A DNA stretch of 64,000 bases from NCBI GenBank assembly GCA_036265385.1, contig DATAPD010000025.1, positions 1 through 64,000 of the forward strand. The letters are read 5' to 3'. A program made the translations under genes and the position numbers. Under the pieces are notes generated by a model, which was not told where the DNA came from, searched no databases, and saw only the letters and a program-made list of their open reading frames with translations. Origin of the DNA: DATAPD01 sp036265385 (GTDB lineage: Bacteria; Acidobacteriota; Terriglobia; Terriglobales; Acidobacteriaceae). Shown here in pieces: positions 54,530 through 62,213 of the stretch (positions within the stretch are counted from its first letter, which is position 1; each line of letters starts with the position of its first letter).

Positions 54530-54847
54530 GCGATCTCCTGACGAGCGAAGTTGAGCGCAGAATAGCATGAAAGGCAGCGTCGAGCAGTCAGTACTCGGCA
54601 ATCAGTACAGCCGAGAAATCGAGAGCGGACTTGGTACGTGATTGAGTCATCGATACGACGCGTGAGCAGCAGAAATCTTGATCGCTGCCAGGAGATCCAG
54701 TTGTGCCTGCAAGGTTGTTAGGCAAGATCGTTCTTACATTGCATTTGTGAAACACCTATTGATCCATACGATTCGCCTGCACTTTCGGCGCGCCTAGATG
54801 CGAAATGACTGGTCTATAATCGCCCTTAAGTAACTTCCGAAAACCCA
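54530..54847. other. Divergent spacer between recN and tolQ (318 bases)
   Basis: No gene seen. It contains a cagtcagtactcggcaatcagtac stutter at 54587-54610 and a TATAAT at 54815 that may serve the tol operon. No LexA box was recognised ahead of recN. Confidence 0.55.
54815..54820 (+). promoter_or_regulatory. Possible -10 element of the tol-pal operon
   Basis: A perfect TATAAT 27 bases upstream of the tolQ ATG. No good TTGACA partner lies 16-18 bases before it, so this is weak. Confidence 0.35.
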
Positions 54848-55549
54848 ATGTCCTCATCATTTTTGCTTACGTTTTTCGTCGGTCGCGAGATTGTCGATCT
54901 CGTCCTGCAAAGCGGGGCGGTCGCCAAATTCGTTTTGCTAGCCCTGTTGGCATTCAGCATCATCTCGTGGGCTATTATTCTCTCGAAATGGGCCTTGCTA
55001 CGCCGAGCCCGCGTCCAGAGCGGAAGGTTTGTTCGCGCGTTCCGCAAAGCGCAGCGGATCCAGGATGTCGCGGCGGTAGCGGACCAATTTCGCCCTAGCC
55101 CGCTTGTCGGCGTGTTCGAGAACGGCTTCGACGAATTCAAACGCCAGGTCAGCGGGGTGGGATCCGTACGAAATCCACTCGCGATTCAGCGTGCGATGCA
55201 GATCGCGTCGTCCGAGGAAGTCACTCGCCTCGAACGCAACATGCCATGGCTCGCCATCACGGCGGCGGTCACTCCCTTCGTCGGACTGTTCGGCACCGTG
55301 TGGGGCATCATCGATGCCTTCCACGGACTAGGAACGGCAGGTGCCGCTACGCTTCGAGCAGTCGCGCCAGGTATTTCCGAGGCGCTCATCACAACAGCCG
55401 CTGGTCTTGCCGCTGCCATCCCCGCTGTGATCGCTTACAACTTAATCGGAAGTTCGATTCGCGACTTTGCAGCCCGGAGCGACGACTTTGCCCTTGAAAT
55501 GTTGAACGCCGTCGATCGTCAGCCAGTCCCAGCCGAGGTACGACGCTGA
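54848..55549 (+). CDS. tolQ: Tol-Pal system proton channel subunit TolQ
   Basis: A 233-residue MotA/TolQ/ExbB protein with three membrane spans (about residues 20-42, 135-157 and 170-192). The family loop ERNMPWLAITAAVTPFVGLFGTVWGIIDAF, quoted in part, precedes span two, and AAIPAVIAYN follows. With TolR it forms the proton-driven motor of the Tol-Pal complex, which keeps outer-membrane contact during division. The stop overlaps the tolR start by one base, and the order tolQ-R-A-B-pal is intact, so the assignment as Tol rather than Exb is firm. Confidence 0.95.
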   Translation: MSSSFLLTFFVGREIVDLVLQSGAVAKFVLLALLAFSIISWAIILSKWALLRRARVQSGRFVRAFRKAQRIQDVAAVADQFRPSPLVGVFENGFDEFKRQVSGVGSVRNPLAIQRAMQIASSEEVTRLERNMPWLAITAAVTPFVGLFGTVWGIIDAFHGLGTAGAATLRAVAPGISEALITTAAGLAAAIPAVIAYNLIGSSIRDFAARSDDFALEMLNAVDRQPVPAEVRR

Positions 55550-55977
55550 TGGCATTCACCACCTCCAACGGACGAACACAAACCTCGATTGCCGATATCA
55601 ACATCACCCCCCTGGTGGACGTCGTGCTCGTGCTGCTCATCATCTTCATGGTGACCGCGCCGGTGCTCCAGTCCGGCATTGAACTGAACGTGCCGCGCAC
55701 GCGCACCGTGAAAGAAATCACCGAAGAACGAGTGGTGATTTCAATCGACAAGCAGCAGCGAGTGTTTCTCGGCAACGATCCGATCAATGTCAATGAAATT
55801 GGACCAACATTGCGAAAGAAGATCCGCGACCCACAGAGACAGTCAATCTTTCTCCGCTCGGATGAAGATGTTCCCTTCGGCGCCTTCGCAACGGTGATGG
55901 ATGCTGTCAAGCAAGCTGGGATTGCCAATGTCAGTATCGTGACCCAACCTCTGGACGCTCATGGCAGCAAACGCTGA
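55549..55977 (+). CDS. tolR: Tol-Pal system protein TolR
   Basis: A 142-residue ExbD/TolR protein with one membrane span near the N-terminus (LVDVVLVLLIIFMVTAP), which carries the conserved channel-facing Asp, and a periplasmic C-terminal domain. SDEDVPFGAFATVMDAVKQAG is the usual late motif. It follows tolQ with a one-base overlap and overlaps the TolA-like gene by 17 bases, so the three are coupled. Confidence 0.94.
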   Translation: MAFTTSNGRTQTSIADINITPLVDVVLVLLIIFMVTAPVLQSGIELNVPRTRTVKEITEERVVISIDKQQRVFLGNDPINVNEIGPTLRKKIRDPQRQSIFLRSDEDVPFGAFATVMDAVKQAGIANVSIVTQPLDAHGSKR

Positions 55978-56743
55978 AATTTTTTTTGAACACGGAGCCT
56001 GGGGAAAACCACTCGCCTGGTCTGTAGGACTTCACGTGGCGTTCACCGTCTTCGTAGTGCTGTGGGCGGTAGTGGTTCATCCAACAGTGGGCTCAGGATG
56101 GGGAGGCGGTGGCGGAGGCGATGCCATGAGCGCCACGATTGTCACGACCGTGCCCCTTCCTGCCAGCGCGGTTCAGACTGAAAACGTGCTCGCCAACGAA
56201 TCGAAGGGGCTCACGAAGTCTCTGCCCAAGGCCGCCGATTTGCCGCTTGATGCGATTCCGATCCCTGACAAGGAAGTGAAGAAGAAGACCAAGGAGACCA
56301 GCTCCAAGCAGCAGAAGATGCAACCGGCCCAGGAGGAAGAGAACAACGTTGTTCCCTATGGACAAGGTGGTCCGGTCAGCGGTCCCTATGGAACCTTCAG
56401 TGCTGGAGGCGCGAAAGGTGGATTTGGATTTACGGGTGGCGGCGGAGATTTTGGCAGTCGGTACGCTTGGTATGTAAAGGTTGTTCAACAGAAGGTTTCA
56501 GAGAATTGGTTGAAGTACGAAATAGACCCGCGAATTGGCGATTCCCAGCGGGTTTACCTGACATTTGATATCACTCGTACCGGACAGCCCGCGAACGTAC
56601 AAGTGGAGCAGTCGAGTGGTGTTCCATCGCTCGATCAGTCGGCCGTGCGCGCCATCCAGAGAATCGATACGTTTGGTCCATTGCCTTCCGATTACAGTGG
56701 CAGCCGTGTGAACGTTGAATTCTGGTTCGATTACAAACGCTAG
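55961..56743 (+). CDS. tolA: TolA/TonB-like envelope-spanning protein
   Basis: A 260-residue protein with one N-terminal span (SVGLHVAFTVFVVLWAVVVH), a glycine- and lysine-rich extended middle (GWGGGGGGD, EVKKKTKET), and a C-terminal TonB/TolA-like domain with YLTFDITRTGQPANVQVEQSSG and a WFDY ending. It bridges the inner-membrane motor to TolB and Pal. The C-terminal fold is closer to TonB than to Escherichia TolA, as in many non-proteobacteria. Its position between tolR and tolB supports the TolA role. Confidence 0.85.
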   Translation: MAANAEIFFEHGAWGKPLAWSVGLHVAFTVFVVLWAVVVHPTVGSGWGGGGGGDAMSATIVTTVPLPASAVQTENVLANESKGLTKSLPKAADLPLDAIPIPDKEVKKKTKETSSKQQKMQPAQEEENNVVPYGQGGPVSGPYGTFSAGGAKGGFGFTGGGGDFGSRYAWYVKVVQQKVSENWLKYEIDPRIGDSQRVYLTFDITRTGQPANVQVEQSSGVPSLDQSAVRAIQRIDTFGPLPSDYSGSRVNVEFWFDYKR

Positions 56744-56752
56744 GAGTGAGAC

Positions 56753-58204
56753 TTGGAGAAACAGACAGACTGGCGATCCGCAAAATGCAAAATGTCCCTA
56801 AGTAACTTGTCACAGACCATCGGTCGCAAGACCATAGTAGTTCCAGTGCACTCTCCATCTTCCCGATCACGATTCTTTTTCCAATCCGCAGCAATATCAT
56901 TGGCATTGCTGTTTGCCTTGTCTTCAGCGGCATTCGCGCAGGACTGGATCCGGACTGGCACTGGTCTCGGAGTGGAAAAGGTAAGGCTTGCTTCCGCGGA
57001 TTTCCAGCCCTCGGGGCAAGATGCGAAGAATGCGCAGCTGCTCAAAACTTTCAACGACACGCTTTGGAACGACCTCGATAACGCAGGGATCTTTGATCTT
57101 GTATCGAAGAGTTTTTATCCAACCCAGGTCCCCGGTCAGCCTACGGATGTGAAGTTTGATGCCTGGAGCTCGCCACCTCCGAACGCTTCGATGCTTGCGT
57201 TCGGAAACCTTGGCGTCGCCGCTGACAAGGTTACCGTCCAAGGTTGGCTCTATGACGTAAAGAACACCGCATCGCCGCAAGTCTTAGGCAAGCAGTACAA
57301 CGACAATGCAACTCCCGAAGCCGCGCGACTGATTGCGCACAAGTTTGCCAACGAAATCATTTTCCGTCTGGGAGGCGGTATCGCAGGCATTGCTGAAACG
57401 AAGATCTACTTCGTGAGCGATCGCACTGGGAAAAAAGAAATCTGGTCGATGGATTACGACGGGGCCAACCAGCAACAGGTTACCCATCTCGGATCGATCT
57501 CGCTCTCGCCGCGAGTCTCACCAGACGGCTCGCGTCTGGCATTCAGCTCGCTCACAAAGACGAACTGGGAAATCCTGATGTTTTCAACGGACCTGAATCG
57601 AACTGTTTCTTTCCCCCGGCTCGGCGGCGGCAATATCACTCCCGCATGGTCTCCGGATGGAACCCAGCTGGCTTTATCCTCATCTCGCAACACGTTTCCT
57701 AATATTTATGTAACCGACTCGTCCGGTGCGAACCCCAAGCGGCTCACAACCGGCAAGGGACCTGACATGGGTCCCACCTGGAACCGTAAGACGGGGTCGC
57801 AGATCGCGTTCGTGAGCGGGCGTACTGGATTGCCTCAGATCTACACAATGGAGGCAGACGGCACCAACGTTCAGCGTATGACAGATCAGGGATACGCCAC
57901 ATCGCCGAGCTGGTCTCCCAATGGTCAATTCCTCACATTTACTTGGCGCCGTACCTATGGCCCGGGCGAGCCTGGGTTGTACGACATTTACTTGATGGAT
58001 ATCGCCAGTAAGCAATGGGTGCAGCTCACGCATGACAGCGGCAGCAACGATTCGCCTTCCTGGTCGCCTGACGGACGACACATCGTTTTCCAAAAGGGTG
58101 GGTCCGGACGCGAGCAGATTTGGTCCATGCTGGCCGACGGCACCCATGCGAAGCAGTTAACTACTTCGGGTCACAACACGCAGCCGAACTGGAGCTGGAA
58201 GTAA
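56753..58204 (+). CDS. tolB: Tol-Pal system beta-propeller protein TolB
   Basis: A 483-residue periplasmic protein with a signal sequence ending near AFAQD, an N-terminal alpha/beta domain, and a C-terminal propeller with repeats of the form S(P)(D/N)G: SPRVSPDGSRLAFSS, PAWSPDGTQLALSS, PSWSPNGQFLTFTW and PSWSPDGRHIVFQ. The start TTG at 56753 has an AGGAG site, but places the signal peptide at about residue 40; ATG at 56792 is an alternative. TolB binds Pal and TolA. The gene is nine bases after tolA and 114 before pal. Confidence 0.95.
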   Translation: MEKQTDWRSAKCKMSLSNLSQTIGRKTIVVPVHSPSSRSRFFFQSAAISLALLFALSSAAFAQDWIRTGTGLGVEKVRLASADFQPSGQDAKNAQLLKTFNDTLWNDLDNAGIFDLVSKSFYPTQVPGQPTDVKFDAWSSPPPNASMLAFGNLGVAADKVTVQGWLYDVKNTASPQVLGKQYNDNATPEAARLIAHKFANEIIFRLGGGIAGIAETKIYFVSDRTGKKEIWSMDYDGANQQQVTHLGSISLSPRVSPDGSRLAFSSLTKTNWEILMFSTDLNRTVSFPRLGGGNITPAWSPDGTQLALSSSRNTFPNIYVTDSSGANPKRLTTGKGPDMGPTWNRKTGSQIAFVSGRTGLPQIYTMEADGTNVQRMTDQGYATSPSWSPNGQFLTFTWRRTYGPGEPGLYDIYLMDIASKQWVQLTHDSGSNDSPSWSPDGRHIVFQKGGSGREQIWSMLADGTHAKQLTTSGHNTQPNWSWK

Positions 58205-58318
58205 TTTGCATTTATATCTCATCTTAAGAAAGTCCCAGCACATGACGGAGAAGAGCGCCTGCCCCGGCATGTTCGTGCTGCGCGAAATTAACCAGGGCGC
58301 GATTGATCGGGAGGAGAA

Positions 58319-59053
58319 GTGAAACGATATAAAGTGAAGTGGACTACTCTCATACTTGTTCTCGGCGCAGTCATGATGCTGGGCGCATGCAAAAAGAAAG
58401 TCGCACCGCCTCCGCCGCCTCCACCGCCACCCCCAGCAGCTCCGACCGCTTCCCTGTCGGCCAACCCAAATACGGTTGAGAAGGGACAAGCCGTCACGCT
58501 TAGCTGGCAGACAACGAACGCGACTGATATTTCGATTGACGGAATCGGCAGCGTTCAGGCAACAGGTTCACAACAAGTGACACCGGCTGACTCGACGACA
58601 TATCACTTGGTCGCCAAGGGTGCCGGTGGTACGCAAGAAGCAACCGCTCGGGTGACCGTGACGGCTGCACCAGCTCCGCCCGCTCCGACGTCCTCACTCA
58701 CCGAGTCGGAGCTGTTCTCGCAGAACGTGAAAGACATTTATTTCGATTACGACAAGGCAGACATTCGCGGCGACCAGCAGTCGTCCTTGCAGGCGGACAT
58801 CGCATTCCTCAAACAGAATGCGAACATCAAGTTCACCATTGAAGGACACTGTGACGAGCGTGGGTCCACTGAGTACAACCTGGCGCTCGGAACCAACCGC
58901 GCAGAAGCCGTAAAAGGTGCATTGGTCCAAGGCGGAATCGCCGCCGATCGAATTCGGACAATCAGCTTTGGTAAAGAGCGTCCGTTCTGCACCGAGTCAA
59001 ACGAGGCCTGCTGGCAGCAGAATCGCCGCGGGCACTTCGTGTACGAGAAGTAA
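58319..59053 (+). CDS. pal: Peptidoglycan-associated lipoprotein Pal with an Ig-like insert
   Basis: A 244-residue lipoprotein with lipobox LGAC, a polyproline run, an Ig-like/bacterial Ig domain at about residues 40-115 (TASLSANPNTVEKGQAVTLSW...VTVTA), a second proline linker, and a C-terminal OmpA-like domain with DIYFDYDKADI and the peptidoglycan-binding EGHCDERGSTEYN. The Ig-like domain is not part of the enterobacterial Pal. GTG start behind a GGGAGGAG site. It closes the tolQ-R-A-B-pal group and is followed by a strong terminator. Confidence 0.95.
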   Translation: MKRYKVKWTTLILVLGAVMMLGACKKKVAPPPPPPPPPPAAPTASLSANPNTVEKGQAVTLSWQTTNATDISIDGIGSVQATGSQQVTPADSTTYHLVAKGAGGTQEATARVTVTAAPAPPAPTSSLTESELFSQNVKDIYFDYDKADIRGDQQSSLQADIAFLKQNANIKFTIEGHCDERGSTEYNLALGTNRAEAVKGALVQGGIAADRIRTISFGKERPFCTESNEACWQQNRRGHFVYEK

Positions 59054-59073
59054 GTTGTAGGGGTTATCGGACT

Positions 59074-59102
59074 GGGGCAGCTACGGCTGCCCCTTTGTTT
59101 TT
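59074..59102 (+). terminator. Rho-independent terminator after pal
   Basis: GGGGCAGC at 59074-59081 pairs with GCTGCCCC at 59086-59093 around TACG, followed by TTTGTTTTT. Confidence 0.92.
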
Positions 59103-59120
59103 CAGATTACGTCAATTTTG

Positions 59121-60323
59121 TCACGGCACAATCTGGTAGACGACTCCTCCCATCATCGGACCACCTTCTGATGTCGTGCCGTAGAGATTGCCAGCGTTAT
59201 CCAGGACAACGCCACTCGTCGGATGGCACCCCTGGGGCTCAGGGTGTTCTGCATCGAAGCGTCCATCAAAGCTGTGGAGTACGGTGCGCGTCCAGGTACC
59301 CCACTTTGTCGGGGACAGCTTGAATACTGTGCCGCAATCTGAACCGGTTGTTCCCCCGCGAAAAGTTGTCCCGTAGAGATTGCCGCCTGCGTCCATAGCC
59401 AAGCCGGCCTTCGGGGCCCATCCTTTGGGACCGCCTTGAGAAAAAGCAAACAACACCGTTAGCGTCCAGCGATCAGAGTTGGGTTCGACTTCTGTGAGCC
59501 TGTAAACTGTGCCACCGCCTTTTGCTCCGCCAGCCGAAGTCGTGCCATACATCGTCCGTACTCCACCGATGTAGACCGCCAGCAGATCGCCTACAGGCGC
59601 ATAACCAGCGGCCCATTTCGGCCCAAAGCTGTGCTTGTTGATCAGCCCCTGTTGCGGGTCTAGCTTATAGATGTTGCCTTTGCCAACTCCTCCTCCAGCA
59701 TAGGTGACGCCATAGCCCCAAGCGTTGAGTCCACCTGAAGGTTGACGCCCGTTGCCTCCAAAAAACGAATTGGACTGAAACGATCCCCCGTTAGTGTCCA
59801 GCGAAAACACAGTCCCTTTATTCTGTGAGCCACCGCTCTTGGTTGTGCCCCAGAGCCGCCCATCGAAGTAGGTAAGGTTTGATTCCGGATCGCATCCGTC
59901 TGAGCCGGAAAAATCGTGAATCACCGAAGCGGTTGAAAGGCTGAAGACTGTACCGCATCCGTCCTCCGGGCCGCCGTTACTGTTCGTTGCGTAGACGTTG
60001 TTTGCTTCATCAATCGCTAGGCCACCAATGGGCTCTTTCCCGAAGTCGTCATAGTAGCCCGGCGGGTAATCAAACTCGAACCGACTCTGGTATAACCAGC
60101 CGCTCGGCGAGGGTGAAAGCTCGAATATTGTTCCGTCCGTATAGTCGAGTCCGTAAGCGGCCACCCCGTAGAGGTTGCCAGATTGATCGAAGACCACTCC
60201 TGCAAATGGAGTATTGGCGTAGTCGTTAAAATCGAAGGCATGAAGTTGTTTATAAGTTCCGGCCAGCAGAGTGGTAATTGAAGTGAGTAGAAATGCACAC
60301 AACAAGATCGCTTTTGCTCGCAT
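59121..60323 (-). CDS. Exported GloVer-type tandem-repeat protein
   Basis: A 400-residue protein with a signal peptide (KAILLCAFLLTSITTLLAG) and about seven repeats of 40-50 residues with GNLYGTTxxGG and GTVFxLSP motifs, as in the Gloeobacter/Verrucomicrobia (GloVer) repeat family. The repeats probably form a beta-propeller. It is exported and may be surface- or periplasm-located; no enzymatic role is known. It lies on the opposite strand between pal and cpoB, breaking the usual tol-pal-cpoB row. An AGGAAG site precedes the ATG. Confidence 0.88.
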   Translation of the reverse strand: MRAKAILLCAFLLTSITTLLAGTYKQLHAFDFNDYANTPFAGVVFDQSGNLYGVAAYGLDYTDGTIFELSPSPSGWLYQSRFEFDYPPGYYDDFGKEPIGGLAIDEANNVYATNSNGGPEDGCGTVFSLSTASVIHDFSGSDGCDPESNLTYFDGRLWGTTKSGGSQNKGTVFSLDTNGGSFQSNSFFGGNGRQPSGGLNAWGYGVTYAGGGVGKGNIYKLDPQQGLINKHSFGPKWAAGYAPVGDLLAVYIGGVRTMYGTTSAGGAKGGGTVYRLTEVEPNSDRWTLTVLFAFSQGGPKGWAPKAGLAMDAGGNLYGTTFRGGTTGSDCGTVFKLSPTKWGTWTRTVLHSFDGRFDAEHPEPQGCHPTSGVVLDNAGNLYGTTSEGGPMMGGVVYQIVP

Positions 60324-60601
60324 GCTTCTTCCTCCTATGCGGATGTTGCAGACAGGAAACCTGGAAGGTGTCGAACAGTCTGTTGCGCTCGAGTTTACTG
60401 ATTACATCTTGTGGACTGCGGTGACTGGCGCACGCGTTGACTGTGATTGGTGACATATGAGTGCTGGCGGGGCAAGTGATGAACGAATCGGTGAAACCTT
60501 GATTACTTCTGTTCTCAAGCGACACTGACCGTATTGACTTCTGCACCACCTGTCCAAACTCAGACTGGACACTTCCCGTGTTTTTGGCATCAAATGGAGT
60601 G

Positions 60602-61456
60602 ATGAAATCGAAGCCAACCGTTTCTATATTCTTAGCGATTCTCGCTCTCCTGCTTGTTTCTTCCGCTCCGTCTGCTTTCGCCGTTAGCAAGGAAATCGTT
60701 CAGCTGCAGACCCAGGTTCAGCAGCTGCAGGAAGCAATGGCACGTATGCAGCAGAGTTTCGACGAGCGCATGGGCGTGATGCGAAATCTTGTTGAGCACA
60801 ACACCGACTCGATGAACAAGGTTTCGGCTGCGATTACAAATCTGCAAGCAGCGATCGATAGAAGCCAAGCGGATCGCGGCGGACAAGTAGAGCAGATTTC
60901 CGGGCAAATCCAATCGCTCAACGACACCATGGATGAGCTCAAAGTCCGGCTTGCCAAACTCTCGAAGCAACTGGAAGACATGCAGGCGTCCCAGCAAAGC
61001 ATGGCTGCGCAACAGTCTCAGGCGCAACAGCAGGCTCAGGCTCTCGCTCAGGCTCCGCCACCAGACGTGCTCTATAACAATGCATACCGCGACTACAACG
61101 GCGGCAAGAACGATTTGGCTGTGCAGGAATTTACGGATTACATCAAGTTCTATCCAAATACAGATCTAGCTGGAAATTCGTATTTCTACCTCGCCGAGAT
61201 CCAGTACAAGCAGGGCAACTTCAAAGAGGCCGTAAAAAATTATGATCTCGTGCTGCAGAATTTCCCGAGCGGAAACAAAGCCGCCGCCGCACAATTAAAG
61301 AAAGGTTTTGCCCTGCTGGAACTTGGTCAGCAGGAAGATGGTGCGACGGAACTGCGCCACGTCATCGCCCGCTACCCTCGTTCCAACGAGGCGACACAGG
61401 CTCGTGACCGCTTGCGCAAAATGGGCGCACCCACAGCGAGCCGTCGAGGTCAATAG
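60602..61456 (+). CDS. cpoB: Tol-Pal system protein CpoB (YbgF)
   Basis: A 284-residue periplasmic protein with a signal peptide (FLAILALLLVSSAPSAFA), a coiled-coil N-terminal part (VQLQTQVQQLQEAMARMQQ, later GQIQSLNDTMDELKVRLAKL) and three TPR-like repeats at the C-terminus (NAYRDYNGGKNDLAVQEF, YLAEIQYKQGNFKEAV). CpoB couples outer-membrane constriction to peptidoglycan synthesis at division. The ATG at 60602 starts the signal peptide. The gene is separated from pal by the inverted GloVer gene, so it probably has its own promoter in the 278-base gap. Confidence 0.93.
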   Translation: MKSKPTVSIFLAILALLLVSSAPSAFAVSKEIVQLQTQVQQLQEAMARMQQSFDERMGVMRNLVEHNTDSMNKVSAAITNLQAAIDRSQADRGGQVEQISGQIQSLNDTMDELKVRLAKLSKQLEDMQASQQSMAAQQSQAQQQAQALAQAPPPDVLYNNAYRDYNGGKNDLAVQEFTDYIKFYPNTDLAGNSYFYLAEIQYKQGNFKEAVKNYDLVLQNFPSGNKAAAAQLKKGFALLELGQQEDGATELRHVIARYPRSNEATQARDRLRKMGAPTASRRGQ

Positions 61457-61465
61457 AAACTGTTT

Positions 61466-61616
61466 CAAAGCGATGGGACGCGAAGATTGACGCTGCGGCT
61501 TTGGCATCCAAAGCAAGATCTTTCCTTTCAAATGTTTCGCGCATTGTCCTAATGGTCACCTCAGGGGTATGACCTAGGTACATTGCAATCCCTTTCCAGT
61601 CTGATAGGTTCTCCAA
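61466..61616 (-). pseudogene. Possible relic of a tyrosine recombinase C-terminus
   Basis: In the minus frame the segment reads DWKGIAMYLGHTPEVTIRTMRETF followed by a helix, quoted in part. The YLGHTP...T pattern is that of the LGH box in tyrosine recombinases, but the catalytic Tyr position is not evident and the preceding domain is absent because the PilZ gene lies there. A short decayed remnant is the best reading; chance cannot be ruled out. Confidence 0.3.
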
Positions 61617-61624
61617 ATCGCCTC

Positions 61625-62005
61625 ATGACTATGAGACTCCCCAACCCGCACCTCGCCCGAATAGAAAGCCGATCCATCAACCGAAGCGCAATCGCGAAAC
61701 GGCGCAGCAACCGAATCGCCCTAAAAGCCCCTGTTGGTTTATCGGGAGAAGACCGGCTGAAGTGTGCTTTCACCATGACGGTGAAGGCCACGAATTTGAA
61801 TAAACACGGAGCGACGATCCAGATCACTCGAGACCTGTCGGTTGGTTCGACAGTCCTGGTTCGTAACAATCGTGGCTCTCAGTTGTCAGCCCGCATCGTT
61901 GCGCAGACCAGCGCCGTTGACGGCCTTCGGTCTTATGGAATCGAGTTCCTCGAGCAGGACGAGAGCTCACACAGTTTTTGGGGAATCGTTTTCCCAAGCG
62001 CCTAA
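61625..62005 (+). CDS. PilZ-domain protein
   Basis: A 126-residue protein consisting almost wholly of a PilZ-like fold: RRSNRIALKAPVGLSG near the start (the R-R-x-x-R c-di-GMP motif in part), then the TVKATNLNKHGATIQI and VGSTVLVRNN strands and YGIEFLEQDESSHSFWGIVF. The second c-di-GMP motif (D/N-x-S-x-x-G) is replaced by NLNKHG, so binding may be weak or lost. The frame is open from 61583, but the ATG at 61625 is preferred. It precedes the kinase gene and may be a separate unit. Confidence 0.82.
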   Translation: MTMRLPNPHLARIESRSINRSAIAKRRSNRIALKAPVGLSGEDRLKCAFTMTVKATNLNKHGATIQITRDLSVGSTVLVRNNRGSQLSARIVAQTSAVDGLRSYGIEFLEQDESSHSFWGIVFPSA

Positions 62006-62213
62006 TTATCGATCCCCTCCATCTCAATGACGGACAGGTGGGCGCAGTTATCGACCTTCTTCTTCCTTGCAAAGCCTCACACGTGTCAAGCTGATGCTAA
62101 GGCATCCGACGGGTTGAATCCCGCTGCCCCTTTCCCGCCACTTGCGCCCCAAACAGTCCCAACCCACCGGCTTCATTGACTTGAGCGGACGCTCCCCCTA
62201 AGATTTCGGCCCA

